Source of the DNA: Gammaproteobacteria bacterium
GTDB lineage: Bacteria > Pseudomonadota > Gammaproteobacteria > Pseudomonadales > Pseudohongiellaceae
Assembly (NCBI GenBank): GCA_002711845.1
Contig: PASF01000002.1
Location: forward strand, 472,224 to 536,223
Length of the DNA: 64,000 bases
Reading direction: 5' to 3'
Position numbers and translations under genes: made by a program. The notes beneath the pieces were generated by a model. The model ran no database searches and was not told the origin of the DNA. It saw only the letters and a list, made by a program, of their open reading frames with translations. Shown here one piece after another: positions 1 through 8,934 of this stretch (position 1 is the first letter of the stretch; the number at the start of each line of letters is the position of its first letter).

Positions 1-129
1 GAATACCTCAATGAAGGTCAGGACGTGCTGGTCAAGGTCATGGACCTCGATGCCCGCGGCCGCATCAAGCTGAGCATCAAGGAAGTCACTGATGAAGACC
101 GTGCAGCCTATGCTGCCGACGCTGAGTAA
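1..129 (+). CDS. pnp: Polyribonucleotide nucleotidyltransferase, C-terminal end (partial)
   Basis: The window opens inside a reading frame whose last 42 residues end at a TAA at 127-129. The segment contains the pattern EYLNEGQDVLVKVMDLD followed by GRIKLSIKE, which is the end of an S1 RNA-binding domain. An acidic tail follows (DEDRAAYAADAE). This combination is typical of the C-terminus of PNPase, the 3'-5' phosphorolytic exoribonuclease of the RNA degradosome. Other S1 proteins such as RpsA or Tex end differently, but only the tail is visible, so the identification rests on a short segment. Confidence 0.72.
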   Translation, partial: EYLNEGQDVLVKVMDLDARGRIKLSIKEVTDEDRAAYAADAE

Positions 130-148
130 TCAGCTGTAAACCTCCGCA

Positions 149-173
149 GCCGCTGCCCTGTCCGGGCAGCGGC
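149..173 (+). terminator. GC-rich hairpin after pnp
   Basis: Perfect 10-bp inverted repeat GCCGCTGCCC / GGGCAGCGGC with a 5-nt loop, 20 bases after the pnp stop. No T-run follows, so it may be an RNA-stabilising 3' hairpin or a weak terminator rather than a classical intrinsic one. Confidence 0.45.
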
Positions 174-189
174 GATTGGGAGTCCGGTT

Positions 190-816
190 ATGTCCCGCCG
201 CAAATGCCCTGCCTGTTGTCGGCCCCCCGCCTACTGTTATTGTGCGTGCATTGCTGACATCGCCAATACCTGGCCGGTGTTTATCCTGCAGGATGTTCGC
301 GAAGCCAGACATCCCATTGGCACTGCCAGAATTGCCACCCTGTCGCTGCGCCACGCAGAGATGGTACCGCTTGACCCCGACAACCCCGATCCCTCCGCTG
401 ATTTTCTCGACACACTGTTCTCACGACCGCTGATGCATCCGGCGCTGGTCTATCCCGGCGACAATGCCGTGTCCATTGATGATCTGGAAACGGGTGGCGC
501 ATGGGCTGACAGGCCCCGGGATCTGTTGTTTATTGACGCCAGTTGGGGGCGCAGCGTGCGCATGATGAAGGTGTTCCCGGCACTTGGCACATTGCCACAG
601 GTTGCTTTGCGCGGGTTGCCGACGTCGCGATATCGTATTCGCAAACAACCCTCTGCAGACGCTGTGTCCACACTGGAGGCTATCGCCTATGTGCTGCAGC
701 ATGTGGAGCCGGCTCTGGATTGCCAGCCGATGCTGGCCACCATGGACTGGGTCATTGACCAGCAGATAAAACGCATGGGTCGCGACGTATACCGCCGCAA
801 CTACCCACCGGAGTAG
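190..816 (+). CDS. DTW domain protein, tRNA-uridine aminocarboxypropyltransferase (TapT/YfiP family)
   Basis: 208 residues. The N-terminus carries a metal-binding Cys cluster (C6, C9, C16, C18, pattern CPACCRPPAYCYC), followed by RHPIGTAR at 41-47 and the signature DASW at 116-119, a variant of the D-x-T-W motif that names the family. Characterised DTW proteins (E. coli TapT, human DTWD1/2) transfer the aminocarboxypropyl group of SAM to uridine in tRNA, giving acp3U at position 47 or in the D-loop, so a cytosolic tRNA-modification role is expected. A GGGAG ribosome-binding site lies 7 bases before the ATG. It stands alone between pnp and a zinc-ribbon gene on the same strand. The Ser in place of Thr in the DTW motif is conservative. 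Confidence 0.85.
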   Translation: MSRRKCPACCRPPAYCYCACIADIANTWPVFILQDVREARHPIGTARIATLSLRHAEMVPLDPDNPDPSADFLDTLFSRPLMHPALVYPGDNAVSIDDLETGGAWADRPRDLLFIDASWGRSVRMMKVFPALGTLPQVALRGLPTSRYRIRKQPSADAVSTLEAIAYVLQHVEPALDCQPMLATMDWVIDQQIKRMGRDVYRRNYPPE

Positions 817-874
817 CCGGGCAACATGATACTGATGATATGATGTCGATGAATGCCAGACACAAGGAAAAACA

Positions 875-1219
875 ATGGTGGATTTGCCCCGCTGTCCCGA
901 ATGCCGTTCGGAATATACTTACCAGAGCGGTATTCTGTTCATTTGCCCTGAGTGCGCCCATGAATGGGGAGCTGAAGACAGCACGCTGGCGGTGAACGGC
1001 GATGAGAAGGCCGTTCAGGATGCCAATGGCAATGTCCTGGCTAACGGTGATGTGGTGACTGTCATCAAGGATCTGAAGGTCAAGGGGTCTTCCCTGGTGG
1101 TCAAGGTGGGCACCAAGGTCAAGAACATACGACTGGTTGACGGCGATCATGATATCGACTGCAAGATTGATGGCATCGGTGCAATGAAGCTCAAATCGGA
1201 GTTTGTCAAGAAAGCCTGA
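875..1219 (+). CDS. yjdM: YjdM/PhnA-type zinc-ribbon protein
   Basis: 114 residues with two CPxC knuckles (C7/C10 and C24/C27) forming an N-terminal zinc ribbon, followed by a beta-rich domain containing the repeated Lys/Val pattern of the YjdM family ([20 protein letters not shown]). E. coli YjdM was once called PhnA because it lies near the phn operon, but it is not phosphonoacetate hydrolase and its biochemical function is unknown. The start is supported by AAGGAAAAACA directly before the ATG. The gene is about 4 kb away from the phosphonate-type transporter here, so the old gene name should not be taken as a functional link. Confidence 0.88.
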   Translation: MVDLPRCPECRSEYTYQSGILFICPECAHEWGAEDSTLAVNGDEKAVQDANGNVLANGDVVTVIKDLKVKGSSLVVKVGTKVKNIRLVDGDHDIDCKIDGIGAMKLKSEFVKKA

Positions 1220-1232
1220 GCACAGAGTTGCA

Positions 1233-1260
1233 CTGTAACCGTTGCTGGGCAAGGTTACAG
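1233..1260. repeat. Inverted repeat between yjdM and the c-di-GMP gene
   Basis: CTGTAACC (1233-1240) and GGTTACAG (1253-1260) form a perfect 8-bp dyad with a 12-base spacer, 13 bases after the yjdM stop and about 28 bases before the next start. No T-run follows. It could be a weak terminator hairpin or an operator; the sequence alone does not decide. Confidence 0.4.
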
Positions 1261-1288
1261 GCAAGGCCAATAGCAAGGGAATAGTTTG

Positions 1289-3934
1289 ATGGATGTCGCT
1301 GTCACTGTCACACGATGCAAAGTTGCAGCACGCCGGGCGGCGGCGCTGGGCATGTTACTGACCTGTGCACTTTTTGCCTGCGTGGCGACGGCGCAAACCC
1401 CGTTGCGGGTTGGTGTCTATGAAAATTCCCCGAAGATATTTCTCGACGCTGATGCCCAGCCCGGCGGCATGCTGGGGGAATTGCTGGTCAACATGGCACA
1501 ACGCGAAGGCTGGCTGATCGAGTCTGTTCCCTGTCAGTGGAATGACTGTCTGCAGTTGCTGGCGTCCGGTGACATAGACGTCATGCCGGACGTTGCCTTC
1601 ACTGCCGAGCGCGCGCAGCGATTCGATTTTCATCAGACAGAAGCCCTGTTGAGCTGGTCGCAACTGTACGAGCGCGACGGACTTGGCCTGGCCAGTCTTC
1701 TTGACCTGAACGGGCGGACGGTTGTGGCGCTGCAAGGCTCGGTGCAGCAGGGGTACCTGATGGAGCTCGCCGAGAATTTCGACCTGTCGGTTGAATGGCT
1801 CTGGGTTGATACGCTGGAGGCATCGTTCGAGGCGGTTGCTGCCGGTCAGGCCGATGCAGCCGCAGCAAACCATTTTTATGGTGACATGATGGCGTTTGAA
1901 TACGGGCTGGGGCGCACCCCCATCATGTTCCAGCCCAGTCGTCTGTATTTTGCCGTGCAGGCGGGCCAGCATGCAGAGCTGCTGGCGACAATCGATGCTT
2001 ATCTGCAGCTCTGGAAGAATGACGACAGTTCACCGTACTACCAACTGCTGAGACGCTGGAGCATTGATCCGGATGCCCGGGCAGTGCCGGCCATTGTCTG
2101 GTGGCTGGTCGGCTGCCTGTCGCTGGCGCTGATCGTGACTCTCCTGTTTTCCATGTTGCTGCGTTTCAAGGTTGCAGAAAAAACACAATATCTGCTGGCC
2201 AGTGAAACCCGTCTGAATACCATACTCAACAGTGTTGATGCCTATATTTATATCAAGGATTACAAGCTTCGCTACCAGTACGCCAATCGCCGGGTGTGCG
2301 ACCTGTTTGGTGTGACACCTGAAGAGATTGCCGGGAAAACTGATGCGGATTTTTTTGATGAAGCAACCTCTACCCGACTTGAGCAGAATGATCTGCGTGT
2401 CATTCGCCGCGGCGAGCGTGTGGCTGACGAAGAGACCAGTACACTGCTGCGCAATGACCGGCAATACGACTTCCTGTCGGTCAAGATACCTCTGCGCAAC
2501 CCTGATAACAGTATTTATGCCCTGTGCGGCATCTCCACTGATATTTCCGAGCATAAGCAGATTCGCGACCAATTGCATCAACTGGCGTTTTTTGACTCGC
2601 TGACCGGCCTGCCGAATCGGCGCCTGGTGCTCGACCGGCTGGAGCACGCCATGGCCAGCAGAAACAAGACTGGCTACGAAGGCGCACTGTTGTTCCTGGA
2701 CGTGGATGATTTCAAGATCGTCAACGATACGCTGGGGCATGACGTTGGCGATCAATTGTTGCAGCTGTTTGCCCGCCGACTGGAGCGTGGTCTGTTGAGC
2801 ACGGATACAGCGGGACGCCTGGGCGCTGATGAGTTTGTGTTGATCGTGGAAGATCTGGCTGCCAGTGCTGACGACGCGCTGGTCCGTGTGCGTGATATGG
2901 CGGAGGTACTTCGGCAGCAACTGAACCAGCCGTTTGACCTGAGCGGTACAGAGTATGTTTGCGCGGTCAGCATTGGTATCGCGATGTTTTCCGATGCCAG
3001 GGCAGGTGACGTGGAAGCGTTGCTCAAGGCCGCTGATCTGGCGCTGAATGCCGCCAAAAATGAAGGCAATACGGTGCGCTTTTTTAACCCCGAAATGCAG
3101 GTTGAGGTCACCCGGCGCACTCGGATGGAGGCGGCGTTACGCAAGGCGCTGCATGCTGACAATCTCAGTCTGCATCTGCAGCCGCAGATTGATGCGGCAG
3201 GCCAGGTATACAGTATGGAAGCCTTGCTGCGATGGCATGACCCGGATCTGGGTCAGGTGCCACCGGATGATTTTATTCCGGTCGCGGAGACGTGCGGCCT
3301 GATTGTGCCTTTGGGTGAGTGGGTCCTGGACAGGGCGTGCGAAATGCTGGCGAGCTGGCGTACCGACGACATCATGTCGACATTGACGCTGGCGGTCAAC
3401 ATCAGTCCCCGACAGTTTCACCATGCCGGTTTTGTTGATCACATTCTCGACTGCCTGAAACGCAACGAGGTTGATGGCGCCCGATTGGAGCTGGAAGTCA
3501 CGGAAGGCCTGCTGATTGAAGATGTGGAAGTGACGGTGGCGAAGATGGATCGCCTGCGTGAGCACGGCATACGCTTTTCGCTGGATGATTTCGGAACCGG
3601 CTATGCCTCACTGGGATATCTGAAGCGGTTGCCACTGGCGCAATTGAAGATCGATCAGTCCTTTGTCCGTGACCTGTTGCTGGACCCTAACGACGAGGCG
3701 ATTGTCAGAACAATACTGGCGCTGGGCCAAAGCCTGGATCTGCGTGTGCTGGCCGAAGGTGTGGAAACCCGTGAGCTGGCAGCGCGCTTGCAGGAAATGG
3801 GGTGCCGGTACTTTCAGGGTTATTACTTCAGCCGTCCGCAGTCGGAGGCATACTGGCGTGAGCAGCCATCACTGCAACGGATTGATGGCGCGCTGACAGT
3901 GGTCAACCGCGGCGGGCAGGGTCAGACGCGCTGA
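1289..3934 (+). CDS. Periplasmic-sensing PAS-GGDEF-EAL protein (probable c-di-GMP phosphodiesterase)
   Basis: 881 residues from the ATG at 1289, with AAGGGA 8 bases upstream. A signal peptide is followed by a bacterial extracellular solute-binding (PBPb) domain at about 35-258 and a transmembrane helix near 268-290. Then come a PAS domain (about 305-425), a GGDEF domain (about 430-600) and an EAL domain (about 612-860). The GGDEF signature reads GADEF and the RxxD inhibitory site is absent (LSTD), so cyclase activity is doubtful. The EAL domain keeps EALLRW, NISPRQF, the Glu of ELEVTE, DDFGTGYASL, LKID, AEGVE and QGYYF, all the expected catalytic and metal-binding positions. I infer that ligand binding in the periplasm controls c-di-GMP breakdown. 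The ligand is unknown; the binding domain resembles amino-acid-binding proteins of the HisJ/GlnH type. Confidence 0.85.
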   Translation: MDVAVTVTRCKVAARRAAALGMLLTCALFACVATAQTPLRVGVYENSPKIFLDADAQPGGMLGELLVNMAQREGWLIESVPCQWNDCLQLLASGDIDVMPDVAFTAERAQRFDFHQTEALLSWSQLYERDGLGLASLLDLNGRTVVALQGSVQQGYLMELAENFDLSVEWLWVDTLEASFEAVAAGQADAAAANHFYGDMMAFEYGLGRTPIMFQPSRLYFAVQAGQHAELLATIDAYLQLWKNDDSSPYYQLLRRWSIDPDARAVPAIVWWLVGCLSLALIVTLLFSMLLRFKVAEKTQYLLASETRLNTILNSVDAYIYIKDYKLRYQYANRRVCDLFGVTPEEIAGKTDADFFDEATSTRLEQNDLRVIRRGERVADEETSTLLRNDRQYDFLSVKIPLRNPDNSIYALCGISTDISEHKQIRDQLHQLAFFDSLTGLPNRRLVLDRLEHAMASRNKTGYEGALLFLDVDDFKIVNDTLGHDVGDQLLQLFARRLERGLLSTDTAGRLGADEFVLIVEDLAASADDALVRVRDMAEVLRQQLNQPFDLSGTEYVCAVSIGIAMFSDARAGDVEALLKAADLALNAAKNEGNTVRFFNPEMQVEVTRRTRMEAALRKALHADNLSLHLQPQIDAAGQVYSMEALLRWHDPDLGQVPPDDFIPVAETCGLIVPLGEWVLDRACEMLASWRTDDIMSTLTLAVNISPRQFHHAGFVDHILDCLKRNEVDGARLELEVTEGLLIEDVEVTVAKMDRLREHGIRFSLDDFGTGYASLGYLKRLPLAQLKIDQSFVRDLLLDPNDEAIVRTILALGQSLDLRVLAEGVETRELAARLQEMGCRYFQGYYFSRPQSEAYWREQPSLQRIDGALTVVNRGGQGQTR

Positions 3935-3952
3935 ACGTGCCCGGGTCGGCGG

Positions 3953-4675
3953 TCAGTCAGGCAGCACAGCATTGTGGTAAACGTTCTGCACATCGTCCAG
4001 ATCGTTCAGCATTTCCATGAATTTCTCAAACATGGCGACATCATCACCCGTGATATCGGTGCTGGTCTGTGCCAGAAACTGGATTTCATCGACGTCAAAC
4101 TCAACATCACCAAACGCATCGCGGAGTGCCTGGCGGGCTTTGGCGTACTCAGTGTGGGGGGCGAATACAGTGATCAGACCCTCTTCGTTCTCGATGTCCG
4201 TGACGTCAACATCGGCGCCCAGCAATGCTTCCAGAACCGCATCTTCGTCATCCCCCTGGATGGCAAGGATGGCACAGTGGTCAAACATGTGGGCAACGCT
4301 GCCCTGGGCGCCAATCTTGGCCTTGGTTTTGGTGAAGCACAGCCGCACATCACCAAACGTCCGATTGGGATTGTCGGTCAGACATTCCACGATCACCATG
4401 CAGTTACCGGGGCCGAAGCCCTCGTAACGGGCCGCCGAGAAGTCTTCACCGCCACCGCCCCGGGCCTTTTCCAGCGCCTTGTCAATGACATGACTGGGGA
4501 CCTGGTCTTTCTTGGCGCGATCGATCAGGCCCCGCAGTGTCAGGTTACCGTCCGGGTCGGTGCCTCCCGACTTGGCGCAGACGTAGATTTCACGCGCATA
4601 CTTGCTATAGACCTTGGTTTTGGCGGCCGCTGTTTTGGCCATGGACTCTTTGCGGTTCTGGTAAGCTCTGCCCAT
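3953..4675 (-). CDS. YebC/PmpR family protein, YeeN-type (translation factor or transcriptional regulator)
   Basis: 240 residues. The N-terminus MGRAYQNRK and the following [15 protein letters not shown] differ from the YebC pattern (MAGHSKWANIKHRK) and match the YeeN branch. The family core is intact: [46 protein letters not shown], and GSVAHMFDH. The family was annotated as DNA-binding regulators. Recent work on YebC and mitochondrial TACO1 points to relief of ribosome stalling on proline-rich stretches, so a ribosome-associated role is at least as likely. It is transcribed divergently from the kinase gene at 4806. The protein lacks the usual partner ruvC, which accompanies yebC but not yeeN. 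Confidence 0.85.
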   Translation of the reverse strand: MGRAYQNRKESMAKTAAAKTKVYSKYAREIYVCAKSGGTDPDGNLTLRGLIDRAKKDQVPSHVIDKALEKARGGGGEDFSAARYEGFGPGNCMVIVECLTDNPNRTFGDVRLCFTKTKAKIGAQGSVAHMFDHCAILAIQGDDEDAVLEALLGADVDVTDIENEEGLITVFAPHTEYAKARQALRDAFGDVEFDVDEIQFLAQTSTDITGDDVAMFEKFMEMLNDLDDVQNVYHNAVLPD

Positions 4676-4805
4676 TGCATATACCTGATTAGCGAGTGCG
4701 GAAAAGCAACTTCATCATGAAAAATCGAATCATACACGCAGCAGGCAGGTCAAATCCATTGTAGACTGCGCTTTTGTTTATGCCACTGATGATTGTTCGA
4801 TAATT

Positions 4806-5351
4806 ATGCCTGAAGCGCAAAAATTTGTACCCGTCTGGTTTCTGTTTGGTCTGTCAGGCAGCGGAAAATCCTATGTAGGTGATGTGATTGCCGAGGCCAG
4901 GGGCTGGCCGATCTATCATGCGGACGATGACATTACCCCGGCCATGCGCCAGGCACTGGCGGCATCCAGACCTTTCACCGATGCCATGCGAGACGAGTAT
5001 TTTGTCCTGCTCGCCGATCGCATCCGCGCCCGTCAGGCCCAAGCGGCACCGGATCAGCCTTTGATTGTTACCCAGGGCGCCTACAAGCAGCGCAGCCGTG
5101 ATTATCTGCGAGCGCAGGTCCCGGGGCTGGCGCTGATCTGGATCGACGCACCGGATGCCTTGATCGCGCAACGGCTTGGTCTGCGCGCCGGCGGCATCAC
5201 CAGTCAGAGTGCGGCCGCCTTGAAACAGGACTTCGAATACCCACCCCACGATAGCCTCAGGATCGTCAATGATCGCGCTGAGGCCCATGCGCTGGCGCAG
5301 TTTGAACGCTGCCGGGAGCAATGGTTGACCCATCCGTCGCAGGTGATATGA
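4806..5351 (+). CDS. Small P-loop kinase-like ATPase (gluconate/shikimate-kinase fold)
   Basis: 181 residues. A clear Walker A (GLSGSGKS, near 16-23) is followed by HADDD at about 38-42, in the place where GntK- and AroK-type kinases bind their substrate, and by a LID-like stretch (QRLGLRAGGITS). The length and order fit the small-molecule kinase branch of P-loop NTPases. The substrate cannot be read from the sequence, and it is not close enough to canonical gluconokinase to use that name. No convincing ribosome-binding site precedes the ATG; no alternative start lies before the P-loop. The gene is divergent from the YeeN-type gene and is followed by a hairpin before the phosphonate-type transporter operon. 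Confidence 0.6.
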   Translation: MPEAQKFVPVWFLFGLSGSGKSYVGDVIAEARGWPIYHADDDITPAMRQALAASRPFTDAMRDEYFVLLADRIRARQAQAAPDQPLIVTQGAYKQRSRDYLRAQVPGLALIWIDAPDALIAQRLGLRAGGITSQSAAALKQDFEYPPHDSLRIVNDRAEAHALAQFERCREQWLTHPSQVI

Positions 5352-5353
5352 TC

Positions 5354-5385
5354 GCTGCAGCCCGGCACACAAGACCGGGTGCAGC
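5354..5385 (+). terminator. Hairpin between kinase gene and phn operon
   Basis: GCTGCAGCCCGG and CCGGGTGCAGC pair over 11 bp with one bulged G and a 9-base loop, immediately after the stop of the kinase gene. There is no T-run, so termination is possible but unproven. Confidence 0.4.
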
Positions 5386-5438
5386 GTCATGGATGAGCGC
5401 CATGATAGCCATGTGACCCATCATCATCGGGAGTGCCA

Positions 5439-6401
5439 GTGCGGGATCAGATCAGAACATTGCCGGCTTCGGTCACCGTTGCCCTGTCGTTGACAGTTGC
5501 AGCGGGCGGTGCGCTGGCGCAATTGTCACCCCGGTATCAGGATATGAACCAGGATCTGGTGGCGGACCTGCCAGCCGACGAAGCCAGCTGGCGGGATCCG
5601 CGTATTCTGATTTTTGCTTACACGCCCGTGGAAGACCCAGCGCTGTATACCCAGGTCTGGGATGAATTCATCACCCACATGGAAGCACTTACCGGCAAGG
5701 AAGTGCGGTTTTTCCCGGTGCAGTCCAATGCCGCACAGCTCGAAGCCATGCGCGCTGGCCGCCTTCATGTGGCCGGATTCAACACCGGCTCGACCCCGGT
5801 CGCCGTTAATTGTGTGGGTTTTGCGCCTTTTGCCATGATGGCTGCCGAAGATGGCAGTTACGGCTATGAGATGGAGATCATCACGTATCCTGACAGTGGC
5901 ATCGACTCCCCGGCAGATCTGGCCGGGCGACAGCTGGCATTTACCTCACCGACATCAAATTCGGGTTTCAAGGCGCCGTCAACATTGCTGCAGAGCGAAT
6001 TTGGCCTGACTGCCGGCGATGACTACCGGACGGCGTATTCGGGCAGCCATGACAATTCGATCCTGGGCGTCGTCAACAGCGACTATGAAGCTGCCGCGGT
6101 GGCCAATGAGGTACTACGTCGCATGCAGGGCCGGGATGTGGTGCGTGCGGAACAGTACCGCTCGATTTACAAGTCACTGACCTTCCCCACCACCGCCTAT
6201 GGTATTGCCCACAACCTGCACCCGGCGCTGGCGGCCAACATTCGTGAAGCATTTTTCACCTTTGACTGGGAAGGCAGCGCACTGCAGCGTGAGTTTGCAG
6301 ATGCCGGCATGGCCACGTTCATTCCCATCAACTATCAACAGCACTGGCAGGTCATTCGTGCCATTGATGAAGCCAATGACACCGTCTACAACTGCGATTG
6401 A
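5439..6401 (+). CDS. phnD: Phosphonate/phosphite-type ABC transporter substrate-binding protein
   Basis: About 320 residues with an N-terminal signal peptide and the PhnD-family core: ILIFAYTPVEDPALYTQVWDEFITHME, LRAGRLHVAGFNTG-like region, FTSPTSNSGFKAPS, and FPTTAYGIAHNL. The protein binds a phosphonate, phosphite or related oxyanion in the periplasm and delivers it to the PhnE permeases. Two GTG codons, at 5433 and 5439, could start it; GGGAG at 5429-5433 sits at good distance only for 5439, so I chose that. It heads a four-gene operon phnD-phnC-phnE-phnE. No C-P lyase, phosphonatase or phosphite dehydrogenase genes are nearby, so the ligand cannot be decided from context. Confidence 0.88.
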   Translation: MRDQIRTLPASVTVALSLTVAAGGALAQLSPRYQDMNQDLVADLPADEASWRDPRILIFAYTPVEDPALYTQVWDEFITHMEALTGKEVRFFPVQSNAAQLEAMRAGRLHVAGFNTGSTPVAVNCVGFAPFAMMAAEDGSYGYEMEIITYPDSGIDSPADLAGRQLAFTSPTSNSGFKAPSTLLQSEFGLTAGDDYRTAYSGSHDNSILGVVNSDYEAAAVANEVLRRMQGRDVVRAEQYRSIYKSLTFPTTAYGIAHNLHPALAANIREAFFTFDWEGSALQREFADAGMATFIPINYQQHWQVIRAIDEANDTVYNCD

Positions 6402-6445
6402 GATCTGCGCCATGACAATCTCATCAATAAGAGCAAGAGGCTACC

Positions 6446-7264
6446 ATGCTTAAACTAACCGGGCTGAGCAAACGCTACGACACCGGCGATCTGGCGTTGA
6501 ATGACATCAACCTGACGGTACCTGCCGGGCAGGTGATGGCATTGATCGGTCCCTCCGGTGCCGGCAAAAGTACGTTGATCCGCTGCGTCAACAGACTGGT
6601 TGAGCCCAGCACCGGCTCGATTGAGCTGGATGGTCAGGATATCACCCGCGCCCGGGGTGCCAGGTTGCGTCAGGCTCGGCGACAGATCGGCATGATCTTT
6701 CAGAACTATGCACTTGTAGAGCGTCTGTCAGTCATGGAAAACGTGCTGTCCGGACGGCTGGCATACGTTGGTTTCTGGCGTAGTTTTCTGCGGCAGTTCC
6801 CGTCGTCCGACATCCAGCAGGCATTCAACCTGCTTGAACGGGTGGGGTTGCAGACCATGTTCGATAAGCGCGGTGATGCGCTGTCCGGAGGGCAAAAACA
6901 GCGTGTCGGTATTGCGCGGGCGTTGATGCAGAACCCCAAGCTGCTGCTGGTCGATGAGCCCACCGCCAGCCTGGACCCGAAAACCTCGCGACAGATCATG
7001 CGGCTGATCTGCGAGCTATGCCGCGAGCAGCAGCTGGCAGCCATCATCAATATCCATGATGTGGTGCTGGCGCAGCAGTTTGTCGATCGCGTGGTCGGCC
7101 TGCGCGGTGGCGAGCTGGTGTTTGATGGTGACCCCAAGGATCTGAGCCCGGAGATCCTCACCAGTATCTACGGCGAAGAGGACTGGTCGGTGGCTGACGA
7201 CAACCACGAAGAAGCCGACGCACCGGCGACTGCCAGTGTCGATATTGCCGGGGCGCATCCATGA
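6446..7264 (+). CDS. phnC: Phosphonate-type ABC transporter ATP-binding protein
   Basis: 272 residues. It has all ABC ATPase signatures: Walker [10 protein letters not shown] (about 33-41), Q-loop at MIFQNYALV, signature [15 protein letters not shown], Walker [13 protein letters not shown], and a switch His in NIHD. PhnC-specific features are the INLTVPAGQ start and the [18 protein letters not shown] segment after the Q-loop. It powers import through the two permeases that follow. It lies 44 bases after phnD and overlaps the next gene by 4 bases (ATGA), which indicates translational coupling. A C-terminal extension of about 30 acidic residues follows the usual end of the family. Confidence 0.92.
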   Translation: MLKLTGLSKRYDTGDLALNDINLTVPAGQVMALIGPSGAGKSTLIRCVNRLVEPSTGSIELDGQDITRARGARLRQARRQIGMIFQNYALVERLSVMENVLSGRLAYVGFWRSFLRQFPSSDIQQAFNLLERVGLQTMFDKRGDALSGGQKQRVGIARALMQNPKLLLVDEPTASLDPKTSRQIMRLICELCREQQLAAIINIHDVVLAQQFVDRVVGLRGGELVFDGDPKDLSPEILTSIYGEEDWSVADDNHEEADAPATASVDIAGAHP

Positions 7265-8115
7265 GTGCAGCCGACACCGGCAACGAACCGTTGCCATCAC
7301 TTGAACAGCAGCGTATCGCCCAGGCCCGCGAGGGGCGCTGGCGTCCGTTGCCATTGATCCGCAGTCGGCACTGGCGCTGGATTATTAACCTGAGTGTGTT
7401 GCTTTATGTGGTGCTCGCATGGCTGAGTGTCGACGTCAACTGGAGTCGGGTTGCTCAGGGCATGGAGCGCGGGCAGGCGTTTGTTGCCTCGTTTCTGCAA
7501 CCGGATTTCACCAGTCGCGGTGGCGAAATACTGACCGGCTTGTGGGAAAGTCTGACCATGACCTTTACCGCCACCGTGATTGGCGTGGCGTTGGCGATTC
7601 CGGTGGGGCTGGGTGCGGCCCGCAATATTGCCCCGCTGCCGGTGTATTTTGTCTGTCGCGGCATCATCGCTGTTTCCCGCACCTTCCAGGAAATTATCAT
7701 AGCCATCCTGTTTGTTACCATGTTTGGTTTTGGCCCGCTGGCGGGCGTGATCACACTGGCCTTCGCCACCATCGGGTTTATGGCCAAACTGCTGGCGGAA
7801 GACATTGAAGATACCCAGAAAGAGCCGCTGGAAGCGATCCGTGCTACCGGCGGCGGCTGGCTGCAGTGGATCAACTATGCCGTGCAACCTCAGGTCATGC
7901 CCCGGCTGATCGGGCTGTCGCTGTACCGGCTGGATATCAATTTCCGCGAATCAGCCGTCATCGGTATTGTCGGCGCCGGTGGTATCGGCGCCACGCTCAA
8001 TACTTCCATCAACCGCTATGACTACGATACCTCGGCTGCGATCCTGCTGCTGATTATCGTGATTGTGCTGATGAGCGAATACCTGTCCGGGTATGTGCGC
8101 AAGTGGACCCAATAA
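7261..8115 (+). CDS. phnE: Phosphonate-type ABC transporter permease, first subunit
   Basis: 284 residues with about five or six membrane helices. The family loop is present ([23 protein letters not shown] and the following [30 protein letters not shown] region, with GAGGIGATL). It forms the membrane channel with the second PhnE-like protein. The ATG lies inside the phnC stop (ATGA overlap), and its own TAA overlaps the next ATG (TAATG). The cytoplasmic N-terminus before the first helix is about 40 residues, longer than usual. Confidence 0.9.
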   Translation: MSAADTGNEPLPSLEQQRIAQAREGRWRPLPLIRSRHWRWIINLSVLLYVVLAWLSVDVNWSRVAQGMERGQAFVASFLQPDFTSRGGEILTGLWESLTMTFTATVIGVALAIPVGLGAARNIAPLPVYFVCRGIIAVSRTFQEIIIAILFVTMFGFGPLAGVITLAFATIGFMAKLLAEDIEDTQKEPLEAIRATGGGWLQWINYAVQPQVMPRLIGLSLYRLDINFRESAVIGIVGAGGIGATLNTSINRYDYDTSAAILLLIIVIVLMSEYLSGYVRKWTQ

Positions 8116-8927
8116 TGCCAGTCAAACACGTTAATAATGTACCGGTCTGGCAGCGCCGGGAGCCGCTGAAGCAATACGCGATCTGGGCTGGCTGGATGCT
8201 GGGAGGCATGCTGTTCCTGTTGTGCTGGAAGGTGATCTCAGACAACACCATCTGGGAGTTCATGAATGATGCAGGGACTCAGGCTGGCAGCCTGATCGGC
8301 AGAATGATTCCGCCGGACTGGAGCATCACCGGGTCGTTGATGCTGCCCCTGTGGGACACCATCAACATCGCAACCGTCGGAACCGCGCTGGGTATTCTGA
8401 TTGCATTTCCACTGGCCTTCCTGGCTGCACGCAATACCACGCCGCACCCTGCCCTGCGGGCGGTGGCGCTGGCCATTATTGTCAGTTCACGTTCAATCAA
8501 TGCGCTGATCTGGGCAATGCTGCTGGTGACCATCGTCGGTCCCGGCATTTTCGCCGGTATGCTGGCTATCGCGCTGCGCTCGATCGGGTTTGTCGGCAAG
8601 TTGCTATACGAAGCCATCGAAGAAATACACCCGACGCCTGTTGAGGCGTTGTCGTCAACCGGAGCGGCGCGTACGCAGGTGCTCGCCTATGCCGTGTGGC
8701 CGCAGATCATGCCGGCATTTGCCGGCATCAGTGTTTACCGGTGGGACATCAATATACGTGAGGCGACGACGCTGGGTCTGGTGGGTGCCGGAGGTATAGG
8801 CTTGCAGATGAATGCTGCCATCAACAATCTGGCATGGGCGCAGGTAGCCACGGTCTTCGTTCTGATTTTTGCGACCGTAATCGTTTCTGAATGGGTGTCG
8901 GCCAAGGTGCGGCATGCTGTGATCTGA
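8115..8927 (+). CDS. phnE: Phosphonate-type ABC transporter permease, second subunit
   Basis: 270 residues from the ATG at 8115, which shares bases with the previous stop (TAATG); an upstream in-frame GTG at 8103 is less likely. It is paralogous to the preceding permease, with the same EAA-type loop (LLYEAIEEIHPTPVEALSSTGA) and the YRWDINIREATTLGLVGAGGIG end. Split PhnE1/PhnE2 permeases are known in several proteobacteria, so a heterodimeric channel is expected. It ends 7 bases before the convergent histidine kinase gene. Confidence 0.9.
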   Translation: MPVKHVNNVPVWQRREPLKQYAIWAGWMLGGMLFLLCWKVISDNTIWEFMNDAGTQAGSLIGRMIPPDWSITGSLMLPLWDTINIATVGTALGILIAFPLAFLAARNTTPHPALRAVALAIIVSSRSINALIWAMLLVTIVGPGIFAGMLAIALRSIGFVGKLLYEAIEEIHPTPVEALSSTGAARTQVLAYAVWPQIMPAFAGISVYRWDINIREATTLGLVGAGGIGLQMNAAINNLAWAQVATVFVLIFATVIVSEWVSAKVRHAVI

Positions 8928-8934
8928 GCACTGC

